Shown here one piece after another: positions 8,672 through 16,895 of a DNA stretch of 64,000 nt; the first letter of the stretch is position 1; each line of letters begins with the position of its first letter. The DNA is taken from contig NZ_BBPO01000004.1 in NCBI RefSeq assembly GCF_000787815.1, forward strand, positions 54,574 to 118,573, in the 5' to 3' direction. A model generated the notes under the pieces. It did no database searches, was not told where the DNA came from, and saw only the letters and a program-made list of their open reading frames with translations. Origin of the DNA: Streptacidiphilus neutrinimicus. GTDB taxonomy: Bacteria > Actinomycetota > Actinomycetes > Streptomycetales > Streptomycetaceae. Both the position numbers and the translations under genes were made by a program.

Positions 8672-9790
8672 ATGGACCACGAAGACCGTCCGCAGGGCCT
8701 GCCCGAGCTGCAGGTGGCCGTGCTCGGGGAGCTGTCCCCGAGCACCAGCGACCTGGCGCGTTCGACCGTGGAGGAGGTGCTGGCGGAGTCGCGGCTGCCG
8801 GTGCGCTCGGCGCAGGTCCGGCTGGCCCGGTCCCGGCACAAGGAGGGACGGGCTGCGGTGGCCCAGGCGCTCGTCGACGTCGACGGGCGGCTGGTGCGGG
8901 CTCAGGTCGCCGCCCACACGATGACGGACGCGATCGCGCTGCTGCGCGCGCGTCTGACCGTGCAGCTGACGCGCCTGGAGTGGGCCCGCCGCTGGGAGCC
9001 CGGCTACGACGTCGACGGGTCCGGGCCGCTGGACTGGCGCGACGGCACCGAGGCCGTGCGGCGGCCGGTGCGGCTGGACCTGCCCCGGGGCGAGCGGACG
9101 GTGGTGCGCCGCAAGAACTTCACCCTGGCCGAGGAGACGGTCGACCAGGCGGCGCTGACCATGGAGATGATGGACTACGACTTCCGCCTCTTCACCGAGT
9201 CCGGCAGTGGACAGGACAGCGTGGTCTACCGGTTCGGGCCGGGCCCGTTCCGGCTCGCACAGCTCGCGCCGCAGCCCGAGCGCCTCGCGCCGTTCGCGCT
9301 GCCGGTGAGCGTGCTGAAGACGCCCGCGCCGGTGCTGACCGAGGACGAGGCCAGGGAGCGCCTGGACGCCACGGACTACCCCTTCCTCTTCTTCCGCGAC
9401 GCGGAGACGGGCCGCGGCAGCGTCCTGTACGGCCGCTACGACGGCCACTACGGCCTGATCAGCCCCGTCCCGTCCGGCGCTCCGGTCCGCCCTGGTGCTG
9501 CCGGGACGGCTGCTCCCGCAGCTGCCGCTCCGGCCGCGGCGCCGGTCACGGGCCCCGCCGTCGCCGTGTCCGGGAAGGCCGGGGCGTCCCGGCCGACCGG
9601 CCACGACCAGGAGGCGCTGCGCGAGCGCGTGGAGCTCTTGGAGGGCCAGGTCACGGCCCTGGCCGAGGTCCTCGACCAGCTGACCGGCGGCCTGGAGTCG
9701 GTGCCCGGCGCACCCGTGGACCCCGACGAGGTCCGCCGCACTGCGCGGCTGGCCAGGGAGATGCTGCTCGCCGCCGGGTTCGGCCGCTGA
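8672..9790 (+). CDS. RafH/Rv0079-like ribosome-associated (HPF) factor with two S30AE C-terminal modules
   Basis: A 372-residue protein expected to bind and stabilise resting ribosomes. Residues about 10-105 form a divergent HPF/S30AE N-domain (VRLARSRHKEGRAAVAQAL). Two copies of the S30AE C-terminal module follow: VVRRKNFTLAEETVDQ ... MDYDFRLFTES (about 143-200) and TEDEARERL ... YPFLFFRDAETGRGSVLYG ... YDGHYGLI (about 224-272). An Ala/Pro linker and a predicted coiled coil (about 308-345) end the protein. The double module is the layout of the mycobacterial DosR-regulated RafH (Rv0079); the coiled-coil tail is extra. GGGTAC at 8661-8666 sits just before the ATG but has no matching -35, so its promoter is open. 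Confidence 0.82.
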   Translation: MDHEDRPQGLPELQVAVLGELSPSTSDLARSTVEEVLAESRLPVRSAQVRLARSRHKEGRAAVAQALVDVDGRLVRAQVAAHTMTDAIALLRARLTVQLTRLEWARRWEPGYDVDGSGPLDWRDGTEAVRRPVRLDLPRGERTVVRRKNFTLAEETVDQAALTMEMMDYDFRLFTESGSGQDSVVYRFGPGPFRLAQLAPQPERLAPFALPVSVLKTPAPVLTEDEARERLDATDYPFLFFRDAETGRGSVLYGRYDGHYGLISPVPSGAPVRPGAAGTAAPAAAAPAAAPVTGPAVAVSGKAGASRPTGHDQEALRERVELLEGQVTALAEVLDQLTGGLESVPGAPVDPDEVRRTARLAREMLLAAGFGR

Positions 9791-9830
9791 GGCCGGGTTC
9801 GCGCCGTCGACGTCCTGGGCCGGTGCGGGG

Positions 9831-10889
9831 TCAGGCCGTCGACGCCTTGGGCCGGTGCAGGGTGACGCCGAGCCAGCAGGCCCAGCCGATCGGTTGCAGC
9901 GCCCAGAAACTGAGGCCCCGGTAGAGCAACGTCGCCGCGATGGCCTGGCTGGCCGGCAGGCCGTAGACGACGAGCAGGGCGGTCAGGGAGGCCTCGGTGA
10001 TCCCGAGGCTCCCGGGCGTCACCCGCAGACTGCCGAGGAGCTGGATGAGCGTGTAGGCCAGCAGGAAGCCGCGCCAGGGCACCGGCAGCCGAAGCGCCCA
10101 CAGGCAGGCCGCCAGGCAGCCCGCGTCACAGGACCAGTTGAGCGCCGAGAGCAGCAGCGGTCGCCCCCACCCGCGCGGGTCGGGACCGAGGCGGTGCAGT
10201 TCGCGCCCGATGCCCTCGACGGAGGCCTGGAACCGGGCCACGCCCGGCCGTCCCGCGCCCAGACCCCGCCAACCGCGCGCGCCCGCCCGGCGCAGGCGGG
10301 GCCACAGGGACAGCGCGGCCAGCACCAGGCCCAGCGCCGCGGCCGACGCGACGCCGAGCAGCACCCCCTCGCGCAGTCCGGGTGCGGGGCCGGCCGGATC
10401 GGCGACCAGCGCGCCGAGCGTCAGCAGCAGCACCAGGACGACGATGCTCACCGCGCCCGCCGCCGCCAGCGCCGCGGCGGCCGTCGCGAAGGCGACGCTA
10501 CGGCGCTGGAGTTGGCGCACGGTCCAGCCCAGTGAGAGCACACCGCCGCCCGGCAGGGCCCCGGACATCGCGTTCGCGCCGGTGGTGATCGCGGTGACCG
10601 TGCCCAGGCGCACGGGTGAACCCGCCGCACGCAGCAGCCACCGCTCCAGGGCGGCCAGCGCGACGACGGAGACCGCCTCCAGGGCGCCCGCCACCGCGAG
10701 CCGGTCCAGGTCGACCCGGTGCAGCAGCCGCAGGGCGGCGTCGAGCTCGCGCCGGTGCGTCAGGGCGAACAGCCCGCCCGCCACCGCCACGGCCGCAGCG
10801 CTGATCCACCAGGCGTAGCGCCGCCAGGCACGACGCGGGGCATCGGGGTCGGGGGCGCCCGGCCCGGCCGTCTCCGGAAGCCCGGACAC
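9831..10889 (-). CDS. LPG synthase N-domain-like / UPF0104 flippase family membrane protein
   Basis: A 352-residue polytopic membrane protein of the lysylphosphatidylglycerol synthase transmembrane (UPF0104, AglD-like) family, without the aminoacyltransferase domain of MprF. About eight hydrophobic segments are visible (for example YAWWISAAAVAVAGGLFAL and AVSIVVLVLLLTLGALV), plus the family's glycine-rich NAMSGALPGGG segment and the C-terminal LRVTPGSLGITEASLTALL. Likely role: lipid or glycolipid translocation. GTG start at 10889 with gaggag very close. A possible 11-residue upstream peptide (10917-10952) precedes it on the same strand. Confidence 0.8.
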   Translation of the reverse strand: MSGLPETAGPGAPDPDAPRRAWRRYAWWISAAAVAVAGGLFALTHRRELDAALRLLHRVDLDRLAVAGALEAVSVVALAALERWLLRAAGSPVRLGTVTAITTGANAMSGALPGGGVLSLGWTVRQLQRRSVAFATAAAALAAAGAVSIVVLVLLLTLGALVADPAGPAPGLREGVLLGVASAAALGLVLAALSLWPRLRRAGARGWRGLGAGRPGVARFQASVEGIGRELHRLGPDPRGWGRPLLLSALNWSCDAGCLAACLWALRLPVPWRGFLLAYTLIQLLGSLRVTPGSLGITEASLTALLVVYGLPASQAIAATLLYRGLSFWALQPIGWACWLGVTLHRPKASTA

Positions 10890-10916
10890 CGCTCCTCGCC
10901 GCTCGTCCCGGGCCGC

Positions 10917-10952
10917 TCAGTTCGCTTCGACGTGCATGGTCTCGACGTGCAT
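10917..10952 (-). CDS. Possible 11-residue leader peptide MHVETMHVEAN
   Basis: An ATG at 10952 opens an 11-codon frame ending at 10917, with gggag 8 nt upstream. It reads MHVETMHVEAN, an exact repeat of Met-His-Val-Glu. The stop lies 27 nt before the start of the flippase-family gene on the same strand. The ribosome site and repeated codons suggest a translated regulatory leader. Chance is possible at this length, and no competing hairpins were worked out. Confidence 0.3.
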   Translation of the reverse strand: MHVETMHVEAN

Positions 10953-10954
10953 GG
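10927..10954. repeat. Two 13-bp direct repeats tcgacgtgcatgg
   Basis: Exact copies at 10927-10939 and 10942-10954, separated by 2 nt. They encode the repeated MHVE of the possible leader peptide on the minus strand. They could instead be a paired protein-binding site upstream of the flippase gene. Confidence 0.7.
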
Positions 10955-11117
10955 CGGTCGGCTCCCTCAAGGCGCCTGCGCACGCGGAACCTCCGCGTCC
11001 CGCGCGGCGTCCCGCGTTTCGATCGTAGTCCGCCCGGCCGCTCCGGGCCGGGCGGACGGCTGCGCCGTGCGGCGCGGCGCACCCACTCGGAGGGGAGGCG
11101 TGGGCGAAGATGGCCGC

Positions 11118-11489
11118 ATGCTCGATCACGTGTCGATCCAGTGCGCCGACACCGCGGCCAGCGCGGCGTTCTACGACGCGGTGCTGCTGACCGTCGGCGG
11201 GACCAGGGTGATGGACTTCGGCCAGGTCGTCGGCTACGGCGTGGGCGGGCAGCCGTCCTTCTGGATCGGTCCACGCACGACCGGCGAGGGCTTCCGCGAG
11301 GCGCATCTGGCCTTCGCCGCGCCCGACCGCGCCGCCGTGGACGCCTTCCACCGCGCCGCCGTCTCGGCCGGAGCCGAGGTGCTGCACGCGCCCCGCCTGT
11401 GGCCCGAGTACCACGACGCCTACTACGGGGTCTTCGTCCGGGACCCTGACGGCAACAATATCGAGGCCGTCTGCCACCGTCCGGAGTAA
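11118..11489 (+). CDS. VOC (glyoxalase/bleomycin-resistance) superfamily protein
   Basis: A 123-residue single-module vicinal-oxygen-chelate protein. Typical features are the opening MLDHVSIQCADTAASAAFYD, the middle EAHLAFAAPDRAAVDAFH and the closing YYGVFVRDPDGNNIEAVCH, with metal-site candidates His4, the histidine of EAHLAF and the glutamate of NNIEAV. The fold is clear but substrate cannot be predicted. No strong Shine-Dalgarno is visible before ATG 11118 (ggcgaaga). It stands alone between the flippase gene and a minus-strand small gene. Confidence 0.8.
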   Translation: MLDHVSIQCADTAASAAFYDAVLLTVGGTRVMDFGQVVGYGVGGQPSFWIGPRTTGEGFREAHLAFAAPDRAAVDAFHRAAVSAGAEVLHAPRLWPEYHDAYYGVFVRDPDGNNIEAVCHRPE

Positions 11490-11527
11490 GCGCCGGGAAC
11501 ACGTGGGCGCAGGGACACGCGACGCCG

Positions 11528-11788
11528 TCACCGGCCCGGTGCGGTCTCCTCGGCCTCGGCCTCGCCGGCCTGGCGGACCAGAAGCGCGGCGAGCGCCCGG
11601 GCCTCTGCCGGCGTCAGACCCGCCCAGGCGCGGGACACCCCGCCCGGCTCCGGGCCGACGTCCAGCGTCACGCGCGAGTGCGCGCCCGCACCCCGGCCCG
11701 TGCCCACGCGGAACTCGCCGATGCGGATCCGCCGCCCGCACACGGTGGTGAAGCCCACGCGGTGAAGGTCGTCTGCGTTCGTGTCCAT
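11528..11788 (-). CDS. Small protein of unknown family (86 aa)
   Basis: I do not recognise this protein. It begins MDTNADDLHRVGFTTVCGRR, has a central basic and glycine-rich part (RIRIGEFRVGTGRGAGAHSR) and ends in a likely helix (LTPAEARALAALLVRQAGEA). No membrane segment or signal. Start at 11788 is supported by gaggtggg about 7 nt upstream, and codon use matches neighbours. It is divergent from the CBS gene; the shared intergenic region holds an imperfect palindrome at 11865. Confidence 0.6.
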   Translation of the reverse strand: MDTNADDLHRVGFTTVCGRRIRIGEFRVGTGRGAGAHSRVTLDVGPEPGGVSRAWAGLTPAEARALAALLVRQAGEAEAEETAPGR

Positions 11789-11864
11789 GCTGCCCACCTC
11801 TTCGAGAACCGCTCGCCGTACCCCATCGACAACGGCCTGTGAGCGCAGTGCATTCCGGAGCGCC

Positions 11865-11880
11865 AGGGACCATCGGCCCT
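11865..11880. promoter_or_regulatory. Imperfect palindrome agggacc-atc-ggccct, possible response-regulator site
   Basis: In the intergenic region between the divergent small gene and the CBS gene, agggacc (11865-11871) and ggccct (11875-11880) form an inverted repeat with one mismatch around atc. The ggga-core recalls DosR/OsdR-type boxes of dormancy genes, but only one such site was seen, so this is speculative. Confidence 0.25.
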
Positions 11881-11982
11881 CCCTTCGTGGCCCGTCCGGC
11901 CACTGTGCCGCACCCGGCCCGTGCCCAACTCTTGATCCGGAGGACGACCTCCGCGCCACGCATCCGGTGGGGTGAACGAACC

Positions 11983-12483
11983 ATGCGCGTCCGCGACGTG
12001 ATGAACTCACCGACGGTCACCGTCGGACCGTCCGACTCGATCCGACGGGCCGCCGAGTCCATGCGCGCCCACGACGTGGGCTGCGTCCTGGTCACGGCCG
12101 ACGGGGTCCCTCTCGGTGTGGTGACCGACCGCGACATCGCGGTCCGTGCGGTCGCTCTCGGCCTCGACCCGTCCGCGCCGGTGACGACCGTGATGTCCGA
12201 GCCGGTGGTCACCGTCGACGCCGACGCGGACCTCGCCGACGCCTACCGCGACTTCCGGCGCAGCGGCCGAAGACGGCTCCCGGTCCTGGTCCAGGGCTGC
12301 CTGGTCGGGCTGCTGGCCATCGACGACCTGTTCCTCGACGTCTTCCAGCGCTTCGCGGACCTGCTCGGTCCCGTCTCCTGGAGCGCGCTCACCGACGAGC
12401 CGCTCGACGAGGGGCCCTCGGCGCCGTCGGCCTCTCCGCGCGAGCCCGCGCGTCGGGGGAGGGAACGCGAAGTGACGTCCTGA
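11983..12483 (+). CDS. CBS-domain protein
   Basis: A 166-residue protein with two CBS motifs: VRDVMNSPTVTVGPSDSIRR ... GVVTDRDIAVRAV (about residues 3-55) and VTTVMSEPVVTVDADADLAD ... LVGLLAIDDLFLDV (about 66-122), then an acidic/Arg-rich tail. CBS pairs bind adenosine nucleotides and sense energy state. Stand-alone CBS proteins beside USP genes are typical of actinobacterial hypoxia/dormancy loci. ATG 11983 is chosen because the homologous region starts here; only ggtgggg serves as ribosome site. The next gene, a USP, starts 65 bp downstream on the same strand. Confidence 0.85.
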   Translation: MRVRDVMNSPTVTVGPSDSIRRAAESMRAHDVGCVLVTADGVPLGVVTDRDIAVRAVALGLDPSAPVTTVMSEPVVTVDADADLADAYRDFRRSGRRRLPVLVQGCLVGLLAIDDLFLDVFQRFADLLGPVSWSALTDEPLDEGPSAPSASPREPARRGREREVTS

Positions 12484-12548
12484 CGCGTCGAAAGGCGCGC
12501 CGCTCTCCCGCGACTTAGCATCGAGCTGCTGTCGAAGGAGGCGCACGG

Positions 12549-13421
12549 ATGACCCCACAGGATGGGCCGCAGGTCGTCGTCGGCGTCGACCCGTCCGAGC
12601 ACGCCGCCACCGCTGTGGACTGGGCCGCGGACGAGGCGCGGCTGCGCGGATGGCCGCTGCGGATCGTGCACGCCCGCGGGGCCGGCGCCTCTCGGCTCGC
12701 CGCGATCTCGCACCAGGCCGCCTTCGAGGAGGCCGACCGCGCGGCCCGGACGCTGCTCGCCGACTCCGAACGGCGGGCACGCGACGGCCGCCCCGCGCTG
12801 ACGACCACCACGAGCCTGGTGGACGACGCGCCCCTGCCGGGGCTGATCGGCCTCGCCCGCCCGGAGGACCTGCTGGTGACCGGCAGCCGCGGCTACGGGC
12901 GGGTCGCCTCCCTGGTGGTCGGATCCGTCAGCCAGGGCCTGGCCGCGCACGCCCCGTGCCCGGTCGTGGTGGTGCCGGACCGGGGCGCGTCCCTCCCCGG
13001 AGCGCCGGTCGTCCTCGGCGTCGGCGCCACGCAGGAGCCCGACACGGTCGCGTTCGCGTTCGCCGAGGCGGCCAGGCGGGGCTCGCCGCTCCTCGCCGTC
13101 CGGGCCTGGAGCGTGGTCGCGGCCTATCCCGGCCTCGCCACGGCCTCCACCGAGGAGCGGGTGAAGCGCGACCAGGAGGAGTCCGAGGGGTTGACCGAGC
13201 TGCTCGCCGCCGCGCGCGAGGCGTATCCGACGGTGGCGGTGCGGACCGAGATCGCCGAGGGCGCCCCCGAGGCGCCGCTGGTCAGGGCCTCCGAGGACGC
13301 CGCGCTGGTGGTGCTCGGCGCGGAGCGCGAACACCCCCGCTTCGCCCCGCCGCTGGGACGGGTGGTCCAGCACGTCCTGCACCAGGCGGACTGCCCGGTC
13401 GCCCTCGTGCCGCGCACCTGA
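12549..13421 (+). CDS. Two-domain universal stress protein
   Basis: A 290-residue protein with two UspA domains. Domain 1 (about 8-142) starts VVVGVDPSEHAATAVDWA and has the ATP-binding pattern GSRGYGRVASLVVGSVSQ followed by HAPCPVVVVP. Domain 2 (about 155-288) starts VVLGVGATQEPD and ends LGRVVQHVLHQADCPVALVP; its glycine pattern is eroded (GAEREHPRFAPPLG), so ATP binding is likely only in domain 1. Start at 12549 has a strong aaggagg. Such tandem USPs are DosR/OsdR targets in other actinobacteria. Confidence 0.88.
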   Translation: MTPQDGPQVVVGVDPSEHAATAVDWAADEARLRGWPLRIVHARGAGASRLAAISHQAAFEEADRAARTLLADSERRARDGRPALTTTTSLVDDAPLPGLIGLARPEDLLVTGSRGYGRVASLVVGSVSQGLAAHAPCPVVVVPDRGASLPGAPVVLGVGATQEPDTVAFAFAEAARRGSPLLAVRAWSVVAAYPGLATASTEERVKRDQEESEGLTELLAAAREAYPTVAVRTEIAEGAPEAPLVRASEDAALVVLGAEREHPRFAPPLGRVVQHVLHQADCPVALVPRT

Positions 13422-13692
13422 CCGCTCCGCTGTCACGTCTGTCGCACCGTCATGGAGTCACGTCGTCGCGGGCTGGGGGCCCGGCCCGGTGGCCGTACGG
13501 CTCAGGCCGAACTGCGGACGGTGACCAGGGCCCGGCCCCGCCAGACCAGCCCCGCGCCGGACGCGGTCGGCTCCGGCAGGGGCAGCGCCCTCGCCCCCGA
13601 ACACGAAGTGCCCGCGAACCGCATGGCACTCCGTTACTGTGCAGTAGGAATCGCCCCGTGACAGGACCTGCGACAGAAGCGGACGCCTCACC

Positions 13693-15126
13693 ATGACCCC
13701 CGCGAACCGCCCGCACCCCGGACTCGTCGAGCTGGCCGCGCTGCTGAGGGAGGGGCAGCTCAGCTCCCGGGCCGCCGTCGAGCAGGCGCTCGCGCGGGTG
13801 ACGGAGACCCAGCCGACGCTGAACGCGTTCCGGCGGGTGCGGGCCGAGGCCGCGCTCGCGGAGGCGCAGGAGGCGGACCGGCGGCTCGCCGCCGGGGAGC
13901 GGGCGCCGCTGCTCGGCGTGCCGGTGGCGATCAAGGACGACACCGACATCGCGGGGGAGCCCACGGCGTTCGGGTGCGCCGGGGAGTTCCCCGTCGCACG
14001 GGCCGACGCCGAGGTGGTGCGGCGGCTGCGCGCGGCCGGGGCCGTCGTCGTCGGGAAGACCAACACGCCCGAGATCGGTCAGTGGGCCTTCACCGAGGGG
14101 CGCGGCTTCGGCGCCACCCGCAATCCGTGGGACCTCGAACGCAGTCCCGGCGGCTCCTCCGGCGGAGCCGCCGCCGCGGTCGCGGCCGGGGTCGTGCCCG
14201 CCGCGATCGGCTCCGACGGGGCCGGGTCGATCCGGATCCCTGCCGCCTGGACCCACCTGGTCGGCATCAAGCCGCAGCGCGGCCGCGTCTCCGCCTGGCC
14301 CGAGCCGGAGCCCTTCCACGGCCTGACCGTGCTCGGTCCGCTGGCGCGGACCGTCGCCGACGCCGCCCTGCTGCTGGACGTCGCCTCCGGCAACGCCCCG
14401 GGGGACCCGCACCGGCTCGCCCCGGAGGCGATCCTGCCCGCGGCCGGACGTGAGCCGGGCCGTCTGCGCATCGGGCTGTCCTTCCACACCGCCTGGGCGG
14501 TCCACCCGCTGCGGCTGGACCCGGAGATCCGTGCCGCGACGCTCGAACTGGCTGAAACCCTGGCCCGGTTGGGCCACGACGTGATCGAGGCCGGGCCGCG
14601 CTACGGCCTGGTGGGTCCGGCCCAGCTGCCGCGCGCCCTCGCGGGCATCCGGGCCTGGGCCCGCCGCGTGCCCGACGCCGCGCTGCTCGATCCGCGCACC
14701 CGCAGCAACATCCGCAGGGGCGCGCTCCTGGACGGCCCCGTGCTGCGCGCGGCCCGCGCGGCCGAGCGTCCGCTGCAACGGCGGATCGGCGCGGTCTTCG
14801 AGCACGTCGACGTCCTGCTGACGCCGACCACGGCCGCCCCGCCGCCCCGCGTCGGCGCGACCGACAAGCTGGGCCCGTCCGCCATGGACCGGACGATGAT
14901 CACGACCTGCCCCTACGCCTGGCCCTGGAACGTCCTCGGCTGGCCCGGCGTGAACGTGCCTGCGGGGTTCACCTCGGCGGGCCTGCCGATCGGCTGCCAG
15001 CTGCTCGGCCCGGCGGCGAGCGAGACCCGACTCGTCTCGCTGGCCGCGCAGTTGGAGGCCGACCGCCGCTGGGACCTGCTGCGGCCGCCCGCGCAGGCGG
15101 CGGCGGGCGCGGCGAGCGCGGAGTGA
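13693..15126 (+). CDS. Amidase (amidase-signature family)
   Basis: A 477-residue amidohydrolase of the GatA/fatty-acid-amide family. The Ser-cisSer-Lys triad is present: lysine in PVAIKDDTDIAG, cis-serine in SPGGSSGGAAAAVAAG, and the nucleophilic serine in GSDGAGSIRIPAAW. C-terminal family segment WPGVNVPAGFTSAGLPIGCQ. It lacks GatB/GatC neighbours, so it is probably a catabolic or detoxifying amidase, not the tRNA amidotransferase. Ribosome site weak. Substrate unknown. Confidence 0.88.
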   Translation: MTPANRPHPGLVELAALLREGQLSSRAAVEQALARVTETQPTLNAFRRVRAEAALAEAQEADRRLAAGERAPLLGVPVAIKDDTDIAGEPTAFGCAGEFPVARADAEVVRRLRAAGAVVVGKTNTPEIGQWAFTEGRGFGATRNPWDLERSPGGSSGGAAAAVAAGVVPAAIGSDGAGSIRIPAAWTHLVGIKPQRGRVSAWPEPEPFHGLTVLGPLARTVADAALLLDVASGNAPGDPHRLAPEAILPAAGREPGRLRIGLSFHTAWAVHPLRLDPEIRAATLELAETLARLGHDVIEAGPRYGLVGPAQLPRALAGIRAWARRVPDAALLDPRTRSNIRRGALLDGPVLRAARAAERPLQRRIGAVFEHVDVLLTPTTAAPPPRVGATDKLGPSAMDRTMITTCPYAWPWNVLGWPGVNVPAGFTSAGLPIGCQLLGPAASETRLVSLAAQLEADRRWDLLRPPAQAAAGAASAE

Positions 15127-15195
15127 GGCGTCGCCTGCGCGTCACTTCCACCCAGTAACGTGCAGGTAGCAGCAAGCATGTGCGGGAGGACGGAC

Positions 15196-15759
15196 GTGGG
15201 GCAGAGCGCCTCGGAGGGGCAGGCCCAGGGCCTGCGTTGGCTGGTGCTGGTCTACAAGATCCCGGCGGAGCCGACGCGGTTGCGTGCCGGCGTGTGGCGG
15301 AAGATCAAGGGGATGGGCGCCATCTACCTGCAGAACTCGGTGGCCGCGCTGCCCGCGAGCACGGCGGCGGAGCGGGCGCTGCGCCTGCTGCGCAAGGAGA
15401 TCGTGGAGATGGGCGGCACCGCGTCGCTGCTCGACGCGGGCGTCCTCGGCGGCGGCGCCGAGATGGAGGACCAGTTCAACGCGGCCCGCAACGACGAGTA
15501 CGAGGAGATCGTCGACCGCTGCGAGGACTTCCTCGGGCAGATCGAGAAGGAGTACCGGGCCGAGCACTTCACCTACGCGGAGCTCGAGGAGAACGACGAG
15601 GACCTGGTGAAGCTGCGGAACTGGTTCGCGAAGGTCGAGGCGCGGGACGTGCTGGGCGCCTCGGGCAAGACCGCGGCGGCCGCGGCGCTGGAGCGCTGCG
15701 CGAAGGTCCTGGACGAGTACGCAGGCCGCGTCTACGCCGAGGAGGGGGAGGGCCGCTGA
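15196..15759 (+). CDS. ChrB N-terminal-domain protein
   Basis: A 187-residue protein matching the N-terminal domain of chromate-resistance regulator ChrB: LRWLVLVYKIPAEPTRLRAG, VWRKIKGMGAIYLQNSVAAL and a long acidic helical part (EEIVDRCEDFLGQIEKEY). The ChrB C-terminal catalytic-like domain is absent and no chrA chromate pump is nearby. GTG 15196 is chosen because gggagg lies 6 nt upstream; ATG 15178 has no site. It converges on the COG4280 membrane operon. Function as a metal sensor is uncertain. Confidence 0.7.
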   Translation: MGQSASEGQAQGLRWLVLVYKIPAEPTRLRAGVWRKIKGMGAIYLQNSVAALPASTAAERALRLLRKEIVEMGGTASLLDAGVLGGGAEMEDQFNAARNDEYEEIVDRCEDFLGQIEKEYRAEHFTYAELEENDEDLVKLRNWFAKVEARDVLGASGKTAAAAALERCAKVLDEYAGRVYAEEGEGR

Positions 15760-15830
15760 GGCCACCCCCTCCCGCGGGCGGATTCAGGCTCCGGACGGGG
15801 CCGGAGCCGTGCCCAGGACGTGCCGGACGC

Positions 15831-16085
15831 TCAGGAGGCGCCGCCCGACCCCGTCGCGGCGGCGCGGGCGGCCCTGACCACCCGGAGCAGCGACAGGCCC
15901 AGCAGCAGGGCGACGGCCAGCGGCACCAGCCACCACGCGTTGACCCCGGACTGCGTCAGGCCCCAGGTGGCGGCGAGTGCCACGGCGACGCCGAGGGCGA
16001 CGCGCCAGTCGTCGCCGACGACGAAGTCGTACCAGAAGCGGCCGAACGACCGCAGGGCCGAGACAGTGCGTTCGACGACGCTCAT
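15831..16085 (-). CDS. Small membrane protein coupled to the COG4280 gene
   Basis: An 84-residue protein beginning MSVVERTVSALRSFGRFWYD, with two hydrophobic segments (WRVALGVAVALAATWGL and WWLVPLAVALLLGLSLL) and a basic/Ala-rich tail. Its ATG overlaps the stop of the upstream gene by 4 bp (ATGA at 16082-16085), so the two are translationally coupled and probably act together in the membrane. Family not recognised. Confidence 0.75.
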   Translation of the reverse strand: MSVVERTVSALRSFGRFWYDFVVGDDWRVALGVAVALAATWGLTQSGVNAWWLVPLAVALLLGLSLLRVVRAARAAATGSGGAS

Positions 16086-16855
16086 GTGAGGCTCCCTTCG
16101 GTGGGGTGGACCGTGCGCAGCGTGCCCGCGGCGCGGGCACGGCGCAGCACGGAGGTGTAGCCGAGGGCCAGCAGCGCCACGGCCGGGACGACGACCAGCA
16201 GCGCGGCGTCGGAGCCGGGCCAGTTCGCGCCCGCGCCCTCGGTGGCCCAGAAGACGCCGAAGGCGGTGAGCATGGTGCCGACGACGAACTTCATCGTGTT
16301 CTCCGGCACCCGCGCGAGCGGCGCGCGCACCGCGAACCCGGCGACGGTCACGATCGCGACGGCGACGACGGCGCCCAGCACCGCGACGGGGATGTCGTGC
16401 TGGTTGTCGCCGAAGGTGACGACGATGAACGCGACCTCCAGGCCCTCGAGGAAGACGCCCTTGAAGGACAGCGTGAACGCGTACCAGTCCTTGACCCGGC
16501 CCCGGCCGCCCTGGACGGCTGCGGACGCGGCCGCGACCTCGTCGGCGTAGGCCTGCGTCTCGTCGTGCAGGGCCTTGTACCCCGAGCCCCGCATGATGGC
16601 CTTGCGCAGCCACTGCAGGCCGAAGACCAGCAGCAGTGCGCCGACGATCAGGCGCAGCGCCCCGAGCGGGATCTGCCCGACCGCGGGGCCGAGCACCGCG
16701 ACGGTCACCGCCAGCGACAGCAGCGCGGCGAGGGTGCCCTGCCAGGCGGAGCCCCAGTGGCGGCTGGTGCCGGCGGCGAGCACGATCGTGAGCGCCTCCA
16801 CGGCCTCGACCGCGCAGGCGAGCAGGACGGTGACGAAGAGCACGAAGGTCGTCAT
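16082..16855 (-). CDS. COG4280-type integral membrane protein
   Basis: A 257-residue protein with six or seven membrane segments. It opens MTTFVLFVTVLLACAVEAVE with a conserved acidic EAVEALTIVLA motif, and repeats a similar acidic motif later (FLEGLEVAFIVVTFG), suggesting an internal duplication of a transporter-like unit as in TerC/COG4280 and iron-permease-type proteins. Start supported by ggaggtga. First gene of a two-gene operon. The ferric-type ABC operon lies immediately downstream on the same strand, but a metal-transport role is only a guess. Confidence 0.78.
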   Translation of the reverse strand: MTTFVLFVTVLLACAVEAVEALTIVLAAGTSRHWGSAWQGTLAALLSLAVTVAVLGPAVGQIPLGALRLIVGALLLVFGLQWLRKAIMRGSGYKALHDETQAYADEVAAASAAVQGGRGRVKDWYAFTLSFKGVFLEGLEVAFIVVTFGDNQHDIPVAVLGAVVAVAIVTVAGFAVRAPLARVPENTMKFVVGTMLTAFGVFWATEGAGANWPGSDAALLVVVPAVALLALGYTSVLRRARAAGTLRTVHPTEGSLT

Positions 16856-16895
16856 CGGTCACCTCCAGGGTGTGAACAGGGGCGGCGACGAATGG

